This document shows, in pieces, positions 7,950 through 17,726 of a stretch of 64,000 nt of DNA. Each line of letters starts with the position of its first letter. Position 1 is the stretch's first letter. The stretch covers positions 186,001-250,000 of the forward strand of contig OZ244557.1 of the NCBI GenBank assembly GCA_965217625.1, read 5' to 3'. Under the pieces are notes generated by a model, which saw only the letters and a list, made by a program, of their open reading frames with translations, did no database searches and was not told the DNA's origin. The DNA is from TK10-74A sp965217625. Its GTDB lineage: Bacteria; Chloroflexota; Dehalococcoidia; Bin125. A program made the translations under genes and the position numbers.

Positions 7950-9551
7950 CTAGTGCTGGGCAATCATTTCCCGTAGCTCGATCCCTCGCAGGAGAATCAC
8001 CGTCCCGCTCGGAGACTTCCCGGTCTTGAATACCGAGTCCCAATAGTCCAGGTTCTGCTTAGGACCGAAAACTGACGAGCTAAGCTCCGTGTCCGTCCAA
8101 CATGTGAGTTCAGAGAGCCCCCGCAGGAATCGTTCGATGTTCCCCCAGAGCGCATCCGGGAAGTCCTCCAGAAACAGGCGCTCACGATCGACAAGTTTTC
8201 CAGTGTACGCATTGTAGTGTTCGATCACCAATCGCACCAAGCGCATCACATTTACTGCCACTTCTTCACGAGAAATCCTCCAGGCTCGGAGATGCTCAGG
8301 AGGGAACTTGTCTCCTTGTTGGATTCGGTTCTCGAGTCGTCGGCCACCGATGTCGACATCCCACCGACCAATGAGAAGCGTCTCAGCGAATATGTTCATC
8401 AGGTGCGTCATTTGCCGACGTTCAAGCTCCCGCTCAACACCCTGATCTATCGGCGTACTGAGGGGCTTCTGGTATAGCAACTGGAAGAATGCACTATCAA
8501 CGGTCGAATACGCCAGTGGTCGGTCAGCTCCCTTGCCGGACCACTCTACGAACTCGAACAGACGGTTGTTCGGATCCCGTGCAATAGCGTCCCGCTGAGC
8601 ATCGATGATGAATCGTTGCATCTGACGGCGTTCACCGCGAAAGTGATGAACGAGATTCTGCTCGCTGAACGAGAAGTCATCTTCCAGAAGGCCCTGCATT
8701 TTCTGGAATTGCTGGAGCCGATCATCATAGAGCGTACTACCGAGGTGGCGCATGGTCGCTTTATCGAACGCCACCTGGCGCAGACGACTGCCTGCATTGG
8801 TGTTGGTCTCGATGAGTACATCCACAGATGGGTTCACAAAGACGCGCACGGGTAACTCCGTTGCCCCCAAGAAGATCTGTGCCGCAGCCTTATGCTGTCC
8901 GTCGAACAATTTCAGTGTTCCACGGTCGCTGCTATCCGGGGTCCACCAAGCAAGACCAACATGCAACTGAGGTCGCTCCTTGAGGAACTCCTCAATGAGG
9001 CCTCGGATATTCGATCCGATCGATCGCGGGTTGATCATGTCATCGTGGTGAATGTACTGTAAAGGAACAAGTGCGAAGAAGTACCGGCATTTGCTCAGCT
9101 TGTCGTTGTAGAGGGGCGCGTGGTGGATGCGGTTATCGTCGGCATGCGGGAAGGAGAACTCCACGGTAGACTCAGCTTGCTTGAGAGCCAGTTGGCTGTC
9201 GGCTCCACCATGACTCCGAAGCACATCGTCAAGGTTCGCGCCTCTGTCGCCACGGTCCTTTGCCGCCTGCTGGAGCGACATGAGTTCGACGAGGCACCGT
9301 GCCACTCGCAGGTCAGACGCACCCTTATTCCTGTTGCAATCGGAGTGCGTCAAGGCTAGATTATGGTCCGTGTCTTTTCCACCCGTCGCTAGAGGCTCAA
9401 TGTGGTCGAATTCCAAAGAGCCGTCGTGCAACTGCAGGTCGATTGCCTCTCGGCATATGTAGCATGTGCCAGCCTGGATTGCATGAAGTGTCTCACGGAG
9501 GGTCTGCCGTGTTTCCGGTGTGAGACTAGTCACATAACGCGAGTTCGCCAT
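7950..9551 (-). CDS. HNH endonuclease domain fused to a DGQH-motif domain
   Basis: The product has 533 residues. Residues 28-80 form an HNH zinc-finger nuclease: C30-x2-C33, then LEFDHIEPLATGG with D49-H50, and HSDCNRNKG with C72 and N73. Residues about 155-300 carry FALVPLQYIHHDDM and LKLFDGQHKAAAQ (DGQH at 217-220), matching the DGQHR-type domain related to DndB and ParB-like proteins of DNA-modification systems. The remaining 230 residues are mostly helical and unassigned. A nuclease combined with a DGQH sensor/regulator module suggests a stand-alone defence gene, though this is inference. GC content is far below that of the neighbours, pointing to recent transfer. No partner genes are adjacent. 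The start ATG (9551) follows AGAGG. Confidence 0.7.
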   Translation of the reverse strand: MANSRYVTSLTPETRQTLRETLHAIQAGTCYICREAIDLQLHDGSLEFDHIEPLATGGKDTDHNLALTHSDCNRNKGASDLRVARCLVELMSLQQAAKDRGDRGANLDDVLRSHGGADSQLALKQAESTVEFSFPHADDNRIHHAPLYNDKLSKCRYFFALVPLQYIHHDDMINPRSIGSNIRGLIEEFLKERPQLHVGLAWWTPDSSDRGTLKLFDGQHKAAAQIFLGATELPVRVFVNPSVDVLIETNTNAGSRLRQVAFDKATMRHLGSTLYDDRLQQFQKMQGLLEDDFSFSEQNLVHHFRGERRQMQRFIIDAQRDAIARDPNNRLFEFVEWSGKGADRPLAYSTVDSAFFQLLYQKPLSTPIDQGVERELERRQMTHLMNIFAETLLIGRWDVDIGGRRLENRIQQGDKFPPEHLRAWRISREEVAVNVMRLVRLVIEHYNAYTGKLVDRERLFLEDFPDALWGNIERFLRGLSELTCWTDTELSSSVFGPKQNLDYWDSVFKTGKSPSGTVILLRGIELREMIAQH

Positions 9552-9841
9552 GTCCAGTTTCCTCTCGGCGCATTGCTAGGCCATGATAGCAGTGCTGTGA
9601 GTCGGTCCCCAGCAGCCTGCGTTCGACCCGTACTCTCGGTTCTGCAAGGCGAGCCGACTCCTCGCGCTCAACGTCCGGACCAAGGCGGCCGAGGAGATCC
9701 GAAGACTCAGTCGTGATCTGGGGAGAAGTCATGCCCGGACCATATCACCGGCGCGCGGCTACCTCTGCTGCTCGCGGTACCGCCCCCCATAGACCCCTCC
9801 CACCCCCGCCCCTACCCTCCGACCACCCAGGAAGGCCGACC
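9552..9841. other. Intergenic stretch without a recognisable gene
   Basis: These 290 bases hold the minus-strand promoter area of the HNH/DGQH gene (a TATCAT box within GCTA-N8-TAGC near 9583-9598) and a CCCCTACCCT run (about 9811-9820) before the oxidoreductase. Short open frames here have no recognisable protein signal. Confidence 0.4.
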
Positions 9842-10831
9842 ATGAAAGCCATCATCGTCCGAGCGCCCGGCGGGGCCGAGCAACTGGCCCTGGCCGACGT
9901 GCCCGACCCCACCCCCGGCCCCGCCGACCTCCTCGTGCGCGTGCACGCCAGCGCCCTCAACCGCGCCGACACCATGCAGCGCCGGGGCCACTACCCGCCC
10001 CAGCACGGCGCCTCGGCCATTCTCGGCCTCGAACTGGCCGGCGAGGTGGTCGGCATGGGCGCCGAGGCCCAGGGCTTCGCCGTCGGCGACCGCGTCTACG
10101 GCCTCAGCGGGGGCGGCGGCTACGGCCAGCTGGCCACCATCGACCACCAACTCGCCATGCCCATCCCCGGCGGCTGGGATTACCCGTTCGCCGCCGCCAT
10201 CCCCGAGGTCTTCTTCACCGCCAACACGGCCATCAACGACCTCGGCGCGCTGCAAGCCGGCGAGCGCGCGCTCATCCACGGCGGCGGCAGCGGCGTCGGC
10301 ATCGCCGCCATCCAGATCGCCCGGCTGCTCGGCGGCGAGGCCTGGATCACGGCCGGCACCGACGAGAAGTGCGCCAAGGCCCGCGACCTCGGCGCGACCC
10401 TGGCCGTCAACTACAAGCGCAACGACTTCGTGGCCGCCGTCGACGAGGCCTCGGGCGGCACGGGCGTCGACGTCATCCTCGACGTCGTCGGCGGCCCCTA
10501 CCTCGAACGCAACCTGCGGTCGCTGGCGCACGCCGGCCGGCTGGTCGAGGTCGGCCTGATGGGCGGCGCCAAGACCGAGATCAACCTGAGCCACCTGATG
10601 GGCAAGCGGCTGCGCATCTACGGCACCGTCATGCGCTCGCGCCCCCTGGCCGACCGCGTCGCCATCACCCGCGCCTACCGCGCGCAGCTCGAGCCCGCCC
10701 TCATCGACGGCCGCATGCGCCCCGTCATCGACCGCGTCTTCCCCCTCCGCGCCGCCGCCGCCGCGCATCGCTACATGGAGGCCGACCGCAACTTCGGCAA
10801 GATCATCCTCGACGTCGCCGGCGGCGTCTGA
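9842..10831 (+). CDS. NADPH:quinone oxidoreductase, zinc-free MDR family
   Basis: The 329-residue product belongs to the PIG3/QOR branch of medium-chain reductases, which reduce quinones or enones with NADPH. It has no zinc ligands. It begins MKAIIVRAPGGAEQLALADV, with the substrate-domain signature ASALNRADTMQRRGHYPP and then GLELAGEVVGMG. The Rossmann fold has GGGSGVGIAAIQIARL (about residues 142-157), and the family text VNYKRNDFV and DVILDVVGGPYLERNL follows. ATG 9842 is chosen over an upstream in-frame start because it begins the conserved strand and has GGAAGG upstream. The length is typical. The physiological substrate cannot be told. Confidence 0.9.
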   Translation: MKAIIVRAPGGAEQLALADVPDPTPGPADLLVRVHASALNRADTMQRRGHYPPQHGASAILGLELAGEVVGMGAEAQGFAVGDRVYGLSGGGGYGQLATIDHQLAMPIPGGWDYPFAAAIPEVFFTANTAINDLGALQAGERALIHGGGSGVGIAAIQIARLLGGEAWITAGTDEKCAKARDLGATLAVNYKRNDFVAAVDEASGGTGVDVILDVVGGPYLERNLRSLAHAGRLVEVGLMGGAKTEINLSHLMGKRLRIYGTVMRSRPLADRVAITRAYRAQLEPALIDGRMRPVIDRVFPLRAAAAAHRYMEADRNFGKIILDVAGGV

Positions 10832-10854
10832 CCGCACCGGCGGCCCCGATGCCC

Positions 10855-10900
10855 TACCGTGGCGCTGGGGAGTGACGGCCCCTCCAGACCGAGGTGATCC
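10855..10900 (+). promoter_or_regulatory. Promoter, leader and ribosome-binding site of LRR gene A
   Basis: TACCGT (10855-10860) is followed by GGCGCTGGGGAGTGACGG, a weaker copy of the common leader, and by GAGGTGATCC (10891-10900). That last element is an almost full match to the 16S rRNA 3' end, directly before the CTG that I take as the start codon. Confidence 0.55.
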
Positions 10901-13900
10901 CTGCGCACGCGTCCCCTCGCCTTCCTCGTCGCGGCACTGCTGCTGCTCGGCCTCGCCGCGACGGGCGGCCCGACCCACGCCGCGCCCGCCACCTGCGAGA
11001 ACGGCGTCGTCGTCGAGAACCCCGACGCGAACCGCGGCCTCGTCATCGACTGCGCGAACCTGCTCGCGGCGAAGACGCAGTTCACCGCGGCCACCCCGCT
11101 CAACTGGGGCGGCGAGACGCCGATCGGCGAGTGGGACGGCGTCATCGTCGGCGGAGCGCCGCCGCGCGTCGAGGGGCTCGAACTGTCGTCGCGTGGCCTC
11201 ACGGGCCGCATCGCACCGCAGCTCGGCCGTCTGACGGCGCTGCGCACGTTGTCCCTGTCCGGCAACCAGCTGACGGGGCCCATCCCGGCGGAGCTGGGGT
11301 CCCTGGCCGCCCTCGATCACCTGTCCCTGGACGGCAACCAGCTCAGCGGCCCGATCCCCGCGGCCCTGGGCTCGTTGGGCAACCTTGAGTTGCTGTGGCT
11401 GCAGCGCAACCGTCTCAGCGGCGTCATCGCGCCCGATCTCCGCACGCTGCGGACCCTGCGCCACCTCCGGCTCGACGACAACCAACTGAGCGGCGCGATT
11501 CCGGCGACGCTGGGAGCCCTGCACGCGCTGGAAACTCTGTCGCTGCGCGGCAATCAATTCCGCGGCGCGATCCCCGTCCAACTGGCGGCCCTGTCGCAGT
11601 TGAAGCACCTGGATCTGGGGGGCAATGCCGCTTTAACGGGCTGTATCCCGCCCGCGCTGCACGATGTGCCCTCCAACGACCTCGCCCAGCTCGGCCTGCC
11701 CGACTGCGGATCTTCGACGGCGCCGCCGCCGGCGACCGACCCGCCCTGCCGCAACGGCATCGCCGTCGCCAATCCTGCCGTCAACCCCAGCCTCGTCGCC
11801 GACTGCGTCGCCCTCCTCACCGTCAAAGCGACCCTCGCCGGGGATGCCCCGCTCAACTGGGACCCGGCGATCCCCATCACCCACTGGGATGGTGTCACCG
11901 TCGACGGCGCCCCGTCGCGCGTCCGCCAGCTGTCGTTGCCGGAGCGCGGTCTCACCGGCCACATCCCGCCGAAACTGGCGGACCTGTCCAACCTGGAAGT
12001 CCTGCGGCTGGACGGCAACCAACTGACCGGCGCCATCCCGCCGGCGCTGGGCGCGATGCACAGTCTGGAGGCGTTGGCGCTCGGGAATAACCAACTGACG
12101 GGCCCCATCCCCGAGGCGCTGGCGGCGTTGCCCCACCTGCGCTCCCTGGCGCTGAACGGCAACCAGCTCAGCGGCCCCATCCCGCTGGCGCTGGGTGCGA
12201 TGCGCAGTCTGGAAGAGCTGGCGCTCGGGAACAACCAACTGACGGGCTCGATCCCTGCGGTGCTCGCGTCCCTGACTGCGTTGCGGCACTTGTCGCTATA
12301 CGGCAACCAGTTGACCGGCCCGATCCCTCCGGAGTTGGGCGCCCTGCCCAATCTGGAAACACTGTCGCTCGGTGGCAACCAGCTGACCGGCGGGATCCCG
12401 CCGGCGGTCGGAGCGCTGAGCACGTTGCAGAGACTGGATCTGTCCGACAGCCGGCTGACGGGTGCGATCCCGGCGGCGCTGGGGAACCTGCGCAGCCTGG
12501 AGTTCCTCAGTCTGGGCGGCAACCAGCTGACGGGGCCCATCCCGCCGGAGCTGGCGCGCCTGCCGGTCTTGCGAGTCCTCTGGCTGAGCAGAAACCAACT
12601 CACGGGCGCCATCCCGCTGGCGCTCGGGGCCCTTCGCAGTCTGGAGCAGCTGTCGCTGCACACCAACCAATTGAGCGGCGCCATCCCACCGGAGTTGGGA
12701 GCGCTGGAGCACCTGTCCTATCTGTCGCTCGAGGTCAACCAGCTCACGGGCCCCATTCCGTCCGCACTCGGCGCACTGGGCAAGCTGGAAAAGCTGTTGC
12801 TGAGCAAGAACCAGCTGGCCGGGCCCATCCCGCTGGCACTGGGGGGTCTTTCGGAACTGCAGGTGCTCTGGCTGAACGAAAACCAGCTCACGGGCCCGAT
12901 TCCCACCGAGTTGGGGGCGCTGCGCAGCCTGGAGTACTTGCTGCTGCACCAGAATCGATTGAGCGGCCCGATCCCGCCGGCCCTGGCGGAACTGGAGCAC
13001 CTGCTGCGCCTGACCGTCAGCGGCAACCCTGGCCTCACCGGCTGCATCCCGCTGGTGCTGCGCGACGTACCCTCCCACGACTTCGCCCCCCTCCCGCTCC
13101 CCGACTGCCCCGCGCCCCCGCCCCCCTGCGAGAACGGTGTTGCCATTGCCGACCCCGCCGCCAACCCCGGCCTCGTCGCCGACTGCGTCGCCCTGCTCGC
13201 CGCCAAATCCAGCCTCGCCGGGGACGCCCCGCTCAACTGGCACGCCCGCACGCCGATCGCCGACTGGGACGGCATCACCCTCTCGGAAGAGCCGCCGCTC
13301 CGGGTCTGGCGCCTCAAACTGCCCGCACGGGGCCTCAGCGGGACCATCCCGCGCCAACTCGGCGACCTGTCGGCGCTGCGCTACCTGCGCCTGGAGGATA
13401 ACCAACTGGTGGGCACGATCCCCGCGGCCCTGGGCCGCCTCGGCAATCTCCGGAACCTTACGCTGGACAGCAACCAACTCACGGGGATGATCCCCAGCGA
13501 GTTGGGATCCCTCCGCAGCCTCGGCCTCCTGCAGCTGGGCAACAACCAGTTGACCGGCCGTATCCCCGCGTCGCTGGGTTCGCTGGTCAACCTGACGGCC
13601 CTGGGTCTCAACGACAACGCACTGACGGGAGCGATCCCGCCGGAGCTCGGGTCGCTGCTAAACGTGGGGACCTTCCGGCTGGAGCGCAACCAACTCAGCG
13701 GCCCCATCCCGGCCACGCTGGGCTCCTTGCCCGCAGTGTGGGAGCTATGGCTGCACGATAACCAGCTCACCGGCCCCATCCCCGCCGAGTTCGGCTCCCT
13801 TACCGCCATCGAGTGGCTCTGGCTGCATGACAATCAGTTGACCGGCCCCATCCCGGCGTCCCTGGGCGGCCTGCGCGGCGTGGTGTCCCTGCGGCTGCAC

Positions 13901-14941
13901 GACAACCAACTCAGCGGTCCCATCCCCGCCGAACTCGCGTCCCTGCGCGGTCTCACCAACCTCTGGCTGTCCAATAACCAACTCACCGGCCCCATCCCGC
14001 CCGAGATTGGGTCCATGCGCGGCCTGCGAGCCCTGCTGCTCCACCACAACCGGTTGAGCGGCTCGATCCCCGCGGAACTCGCGTCGCTCCCCAGCCTGAT
14101 CTTCCTGCGGCTGCACCACAACCAGCTCAGCGGCGCCATCCCGGCGGAACTCGCGCTCCTTCCCCGCCTGTCCTCGCTGTCGCTGCACGACAACGAGCTC
14201 ACCGGCGCCATCCCCGCGTCGCTCACGTCGCTCGACACCCTGACGTCCCTACAGCTGAGTGGCAACCCAATCACCGGCTGCATCCCGCCGGGCCTGCGCA
14301 CCCTGCCCTACCACGACCTCGTCGAGCTCCGGCTCCCCAGTTGCACCACGCCGCCGCTCATCTGCGAGGCCGTGCCCGTGGCCGCGATCCCCACCCGCGC
14401 CTCCAACCTGCTCACCGACTGCAACATCCTGCTCGCGGCCAGGGACGCCCTCGCGGGCGACGCCACCCTCAACTGGGACCCCGCCACGCCCATCACCGCC
14501 TGGGATGGCATCACCCTCGGCGACACGTCCACGCGCGTCGAAGGGATCGATCTGGAGGAGCGCGGTCTCACGGGCCACATCCCACCCGAGCTCGCCGGGC
14601 TCACGGCACTGAACGCCCTGCATCTCAGCGGCAACGAGCTGACCGGCCCCATCCCGGCGGCGCTGGCGGCCCTGCGCGACCTGCGGTTCCTGTGGCTGCG
14701 CGACAACCAGTTGACCGGCTCCCTCCCCGCCGAACTCGGGGCCCTGCGCGATCTGCGCTTCCTGGCATTGGACGACAACCAGCTCAGCGGCCCGATCCCT
14801 GTAGAGATCGCCGCCCTGCACGACTTGCGACTCCTCTGGCTGAGCGGCAACCCCGGCTTGACCGGCTGTATCCCCCCTTCGCTCCGCGAGGTGATCTCAA
14901 ACGACCTCGACCAACTCCCCCTCCCCGACTGCCCGCCCTGA
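10901..14941 (+). CDS. Secreted giant LRR protein A, four modules, CTG start
   Basis: The product has 1346 residues and would be exported. The first canonical start (ATG 11249) would remove the signal peptide and first cap. Reading from CTG 10901 restores MRTRPLAFLVAALLLLGLAA, a cleavage region THAAPA and CENGVVV, exactly as in the GTG-started paralogues, with the ribosome-binding site at the same spacing. Four modules follow, each with a cap (DCANLLAAKTQF, LNWGG, WDGV, then RGLTG), a run of 24-residue repeats of the form NQLTGPIPAALGxLxxLxxL, and an end cap (NPGLTGCIP, then LPDC). I count about 7, 16, 14 and 5 repeats. Module linkers are Pro-rich. There is no membrane anchor or sorting signal. 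The function is probably binding or adhesion, by analogy with other LRR proteins only. Confidence 0.85.
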   Translation: MRTRPLAFLVAALLLLGLAATGGPTHAAPATCENGVVVENPDANRGLVIDCANLLAAKTQFTAATPLNWGGETPIGEWDGVIVGGAPPRVEGLELSSRGLTGRIAPQLGRLTALRTLSLSGNQLTGPIPAELGSLAALDHLSLDGNQLSGPIPAALGSLGNLELLWLQRNRLSGVIAPDLRTLRTLRHLRLDDNQLSGAIPATLGALHALETLSLRGNQFRGAIPVQLAALSQLKHLDLGGNAALTGCIPPALHDVPSNDLAQLGLPDCGSSTAPPPATDPPCRNGIAVANPAVNPSLVADCVALLTVKATLAGDAPLNWDPAIPITHWDGVTVDGAPSRVRQLSLPERGLTGHIPPKLADLSNLEVLRLDGNQLTGAIPPALGAMHSLEALALGNNQLTGPIPEALAALPHLRSLALNGNQLSGPIPLALGAMRSLEELALGNNQLTGSIPAVLASLTALRHLSLYGNQLTGPIPPELGALPNLETLSLGGNQLTGGIPPAVGALSTLQRLDLSDSRLTGAIPAALGNLRSLEFLSLGGNQLTGPIPPELARLPVLRVLWLSRNQLTGAIPLALGALRSLEQLSLHTNQLSGAIPPELGALEHLSYLSLEVNQLTGPIPSALGALGKLEKLLLSKNQLAGPIPLALGGLSELQVLWLNENQLTGPIPTELGALRSLEYLLLHQNRLSGPIPPALAELEHLLRLTVSGNPGLTGCIPLVLRDVPSHDFAPLPLPDCPAPPPPCENGVAIADPAANPGLVADCVALLAAKSSLAGDAPLNWHARTPIADWDGITLSEEPPLRVWRLKLPARGLSGTIPRQLGDLSALRYLRLEDNQLVGTIPAALGRLGNLRNLTLDSNQLTGMIPSELGSLRSLGLLQLGNNQLTGRIPASLGSLVNLTALGLNDNALTGAIPPELGSLLNVGTFRLERNQLSGPIPATLGSLPAVWELWLHDNQLTGPIPAEFGSLTAIEWLWLHDNQLTGPIPASLGGLRGVVSLRLHDNQLSGPIPAELASLRGLTNLWLSNNQLTGPIPPEIGSMRGLRALLLHHNRLSGSIPAELASLPSLIFLRLHHNQLSGAIPAELALLPRLSSLSLHDNELTGAIPASLTSLDTLTSLQLSGNPITGCIPPGLRTLPYHDLVELRLPSCTTPPLICEAVPVAAIPTRASNLLTDCNILLAARDALAGDATLNWDPATPITAWDGITLGDTSTRVEGIDLEERGLTGHIPPELAGLTALNALHLSGNELTGPIPAALAALRDLRFLWLRDNQLTGSLPAELGALRDLRFLALDDNQLSGPIPVEIAALHDLRLLWLSGNPGLTGCIPPSLREVISNDLDQLPLPDCPP

Positions 14942-14965
14942 CGACCCCCCCGACCGCCGATCCCC

Positions 14966-15007
14966 TATCCTCCCCGCCCGGGCCGACCCCGCCGACGGAG
15001 GTGATCC
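14966..15007 (+). promoter_or_regulatory. Promoter and ribosome-binding site of LRR gene B
   Basis: TATCCT (14966-14971) is followed by CCCCGCCCGGGCCGACC and then GGAGGTGATCC (14997-15007), immediately before CTG 15008. It is the second case of CTG at the position where sister genes have GTG or ATG. Confidence 0.5.
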
Positions 15008-17638
15008 CTGCGCACGCGCCCCCTCGCCCTCCTCCTCGCGACGCTGCTGCTCGGCCTCGCCGCGACGGGCGGCCCGGCCCGCGCCGCGCCCCCCACCTGC
15101 GAGAACGGCGTCGTCGTCGCCGACCCCGCCGCCAACCGCGGCCTCGTCATCGACTGCGCCAACCTGCTCGCCGCGAAGACCCTGCTCACGGACCCCGTCG
15201 GGCTCAACTGGGGCGGCGAGACGCCCATCGCCGAGTGGGACGGCATCACCCTCGGCGGCGAGCCGCCGCGCGTCGAGGGGCTGGAGCTGTCGTCGCGCGG
15301 CCTCACGGGCCGCATCGCGCCGCAGTTGGGCCGTCTGACGGCGCTGCGCACCCTGTCCCTGCACGGCAACCGCCTGACGGGGCCGATCCCGGCCGCGCTG
15401 GGCGAGTTGCGCAGCCTCGAGGCTCTGTCGCTACACGGCAACGAACTCAGCGGCCCGATCCCGCCCGAGCTGGGGTCGCTGGGCGCTCTGCGGTCCTTGG
15501 AACTGCACGACAACCGGCTGGCCGGTCCCATCCCGGAGCAACTCGGGGACCTGCACGACCTCCGCGTCCTGTCCCTGTCCGACAACCAACTGACCGGGTT
15601 GATCCCGCCACGGCTGGGATCGCTGTCGAACCTGGAGTCGCTGCGGCTCGACCGCAACGGGCTGACCTGGACGATCCCCGAGACGCTGGGCGCCCTGCGT
15701 GGCCTCCGGCACCTGGGCCTGAGCGACAACGATCTGCGCGGCCCCATCCCGTCCGCGCTCGGGTTCCTGCGGGACCTGGAGACCTTGGCGCTTGGCGGCA
15801 ACCAGTTGACTGGCCCGATCCCGGTGGCGCTGGCGGGCCTGCCCGCCCTGCGGACGCTCGACCTGGCCGGCAACCAACTCCACGGGCCGATCCCGGCGGC
15901 GCTCGCGGCCCTGGCCGGCCTCGAATCCCTGTCGCTGGGCGACAACCAGCTGACCGGGCCGATCCCGGCGGCGCTGGCCGGCCTGCCCGACCTGGCGCGG
16001 CTGTCGCTGGGCGGCAACCCCGGCCTCAGCGGCTGCATCCCCCTGCCCCTGCACGACCTCCCCGACCACGACCTCGCCGACGTGGCCCTGCCCGACTGCC
16101 CGCCGCCCCCGCCCCCGCCGCCCTGCGAGACCGACGGCGCCGTCCCCGACCCTGCCGGCAACGCTGGCCTCGTCCGCGACTGCACCATCCTGCTCGGCCT
16201 CAGGGACATGCTCGCCGGCGAGGGGACGCTCAACTGGGACCCCGCCACCCACATGCTGCTGTGGGACGGCGTCGTGATCGATGGGACGCCGCGGCGCGTG
16301 TGGGCGCTCGATCTGTCGTGGCGCGGTCTCTCGGGCCGCATCCCGCCCGACCTCGCCGGGCTGACCGAACTGCGCGTCCTGTGGCTGGGGGGCAACCGGC
16401 TGACGGGCGGCATCCCACCCGCGCTCAAGTGGTTGCCCCACCTGGCGGCCCTGCGACTGCAGAGCAACCAGCTGACCGGTCCCATCCCCGGCGCACTCGG
16501 CGCTCTGCCCGACCTGTGGCTGCTCACCCTGTCCGACAACCGGCTGAGCGGCCACATCCCGCCGGAGCTGGGCGCGCTGCCCGACCTGATCTACCTCTCC
16601 CTCAACGACAACCAACTCAGCGGCGAGATCCCGCCGGAGCTGGCGTCGCTGCCCAGCATCGAGTTCCTCTGGCTGCACGGGAACCGGCTCAGCGGGCCGA
16701 TCCCGGCGGCGCTTGGGTCGTTGGCGAACCTCTTGCACCTCAGCCTGCACCACAACCAGTTGAGCGGCGCCATCCCCGCGCAACTCGGCGACCTGGCCGC
16801 CCTCGGCTCGCTGCGGCTGGACGGCAATCAGCTGAGCGGGGCCATCCCGCCGGAACTCGGCTCCCTGCCCGGCCTCTGGGAGCTATGGCTCGACGACAAC
16901 CAGATCAGCGGGCCGATTCCGGCGGAGTTGGGCGACCTGGGGCGCCTCTGGTTCCTGCGCCTGCAGGACAACCAACTCAGCGGCCCCATCCCGCCGGAAC
17001 TCGGAGCCCTGCCCGTCCTGCGACTGCTGCACCTGGGCGGCAACGACCTGAGCGGCCCCATCCCGCCGGCGCTCGCATCGCTGTCCGGCCTGACGAACCT
17101 CCGGCTCAACGACAACAACCTCAGCGGCCCGATCCCGGTCGAGCTGGCGTCGCTGCCCAGCCTGGGCGCCCTGCAGCTGTCCGGCAACCAGCTCAGCGGC
17201 CCCATCCCGGCCGAGTTGGCGTCGCTGACGGGGCTGTGGGAGTTGCGGCTCAGCGACAACGATCTGAGCGGCCCCATCCCGGCGGCGCTCGCCGCCGTGG
17301 GTGGTCTGCAGTACCTCTTCCTCGACGGCAACCAGTTGAGCGGTCCGATCCCGCCGGCGCTCGGCTTGCTGCGCCGCATGCAGGCGCTCGCCCTGCACGG
17401 CAACCAGTTGAGCGGGACCATCCCGCCCGAGTTGGGCGCGATGCGCCTCGTCTGGTTCGTCTCCCTCAGCGACAACCAACTCAGCGGCCCCATCCCGGCC
17501 GAACTGGCGGCCCTCCCCCGCCTGGCGGCCCTCTACCTGGGCGGCAATCCCGGCCTCACCGGCTGCATCCCCGCGTCGCTCCGCGAAGTCGAGACGAACG
17601 ACCTCGACGACCTCCCCCTGCCCGACTGCCCGCCCTGA
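15008..17638 (+). CDS. Secreted LRR protein B, two modules, CTG start
   Basis: The product has 876 residues. From CTG 15008 the reading is MRTRPLALLLATLLLGLAAT and GGPARAAPPTCENGVVVADP, a full signal peptide and cap; starting at the first canonical codon (15326) would lose both. Module 1 has about 11 repeats and module 2 about 18, linked by a run of eight prolines (near residue 370). The C-terminus ends with the cap NPGLTGCIPASL and LPDCPP, then stops. Repeat 6 of module 1 carries the unusual LTWTIPE text, which is also found in proteins C and D. The 67 bp before it contain its own promoter-like box, so the gene need not depend on gene A. Confidence 0.85.
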   Translation: MRTRPLALLLATLLLGLAATGGPARAAPPTCENGVVVADPAANRGLVIDCANLLAAKTLLTDPVGLNWGGETPIAEWDGITLGGEPPRVEGLELSSRGLTGRIAPQLGRLTALRTLSLHGNRLTGPIPAALGELRSLEALSLHGNELSGPIPPELGSLGALRSLELHDNRLAGPIPEQLGDLHDLRVLSLSDNQLTGLIPPRLGSLSNLESLRLDRNGLTWTIPETLGALRGLRHLGLSDNDLRGPIPSALGFLRDLETLALGGNQLTGPIPVALAGLPALRTLDLAGNQLHGPIPAALAALAGLESLSLGDNQLTGPIPAALAGLPDLARLSLGGNPGLSGCIPLPLHDLPDHDLADVALPDCPPPPPPPPCETDGAVPDPAGNAGLVRDCTILLGLRDMLAGEGTLNWDPATHMLLWDGVVIDGTPRRVWALDLSWRGLSGRIPPDLAGLTELRVLWLGGNRLTGGIPPALKWLPHLAALRLQSNQLTGPIPGALGALPDLWLLTLSDNRLSGHIPPELGALPDLIYLSLNDNQLSGEIPPELASLPSIEFLWLHGNRLSGPIPAALGSLANLLHLSLHHNQLSGAIPAQLGDLAALGSLRLDGNQLSGAIPPELGSLPGLWELWLDDNQISGPIPAELGDLGRLWFLRLQDNQLSGPIPPELGALPVLRLLHLGGNDLSGPIPPALASLSGLTNLRLNDNNLSGPIPVELASLPSLGALQLSGNQLSGPIPAELASLTGLWELRLSDNDLSGPIPAALAAVGGLQYLFLDGNQLSGPIPPALGLLRRMQALALHGNQLSGTIPPELGAMRLVWFVSLSDNQLSGPIPAELAALPRLAALYLGGNPGLTGCIPASLREVETNDLDDLPLPDCPP

Positions 17639-17726
17639 CCTTTGCCCGATCCCCTACCTTGTTCCCGGGCAGGGCGACGGAGCAGGGCGGAGGTGATCCG
17701 TGCGCAAGTGCGCCCTCTCCTTCTTG
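17621..17726 (+). repeat. Intergenic repeat between LRR genes, copy 1
   Basis: Bases 17621-17672 (52 bp, from the last codons of gene B through TACCTT and CCCGGGCAG) recur exactly at 19593-19644. Bases 17685-17726 (42 bp, ribosome-binding site and first codons of gene C) recur exactly at 19658-19699. The identity covers promoter, leader and start region, as expected from a recent tandem duplication or gene conversion. Confidence 0.85.
17655..17699 (+). promoter_or_regulatory. Promoter, leader and ribosome-binding site of LRR gene C
   Basis: TACCTT (17655-17660), CCCGGGCAGGGCGACGG (17664-17680) and GGAGGTGATCC (17689-17699) are followed directly by GTG 17700. Confidence 0.55.
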
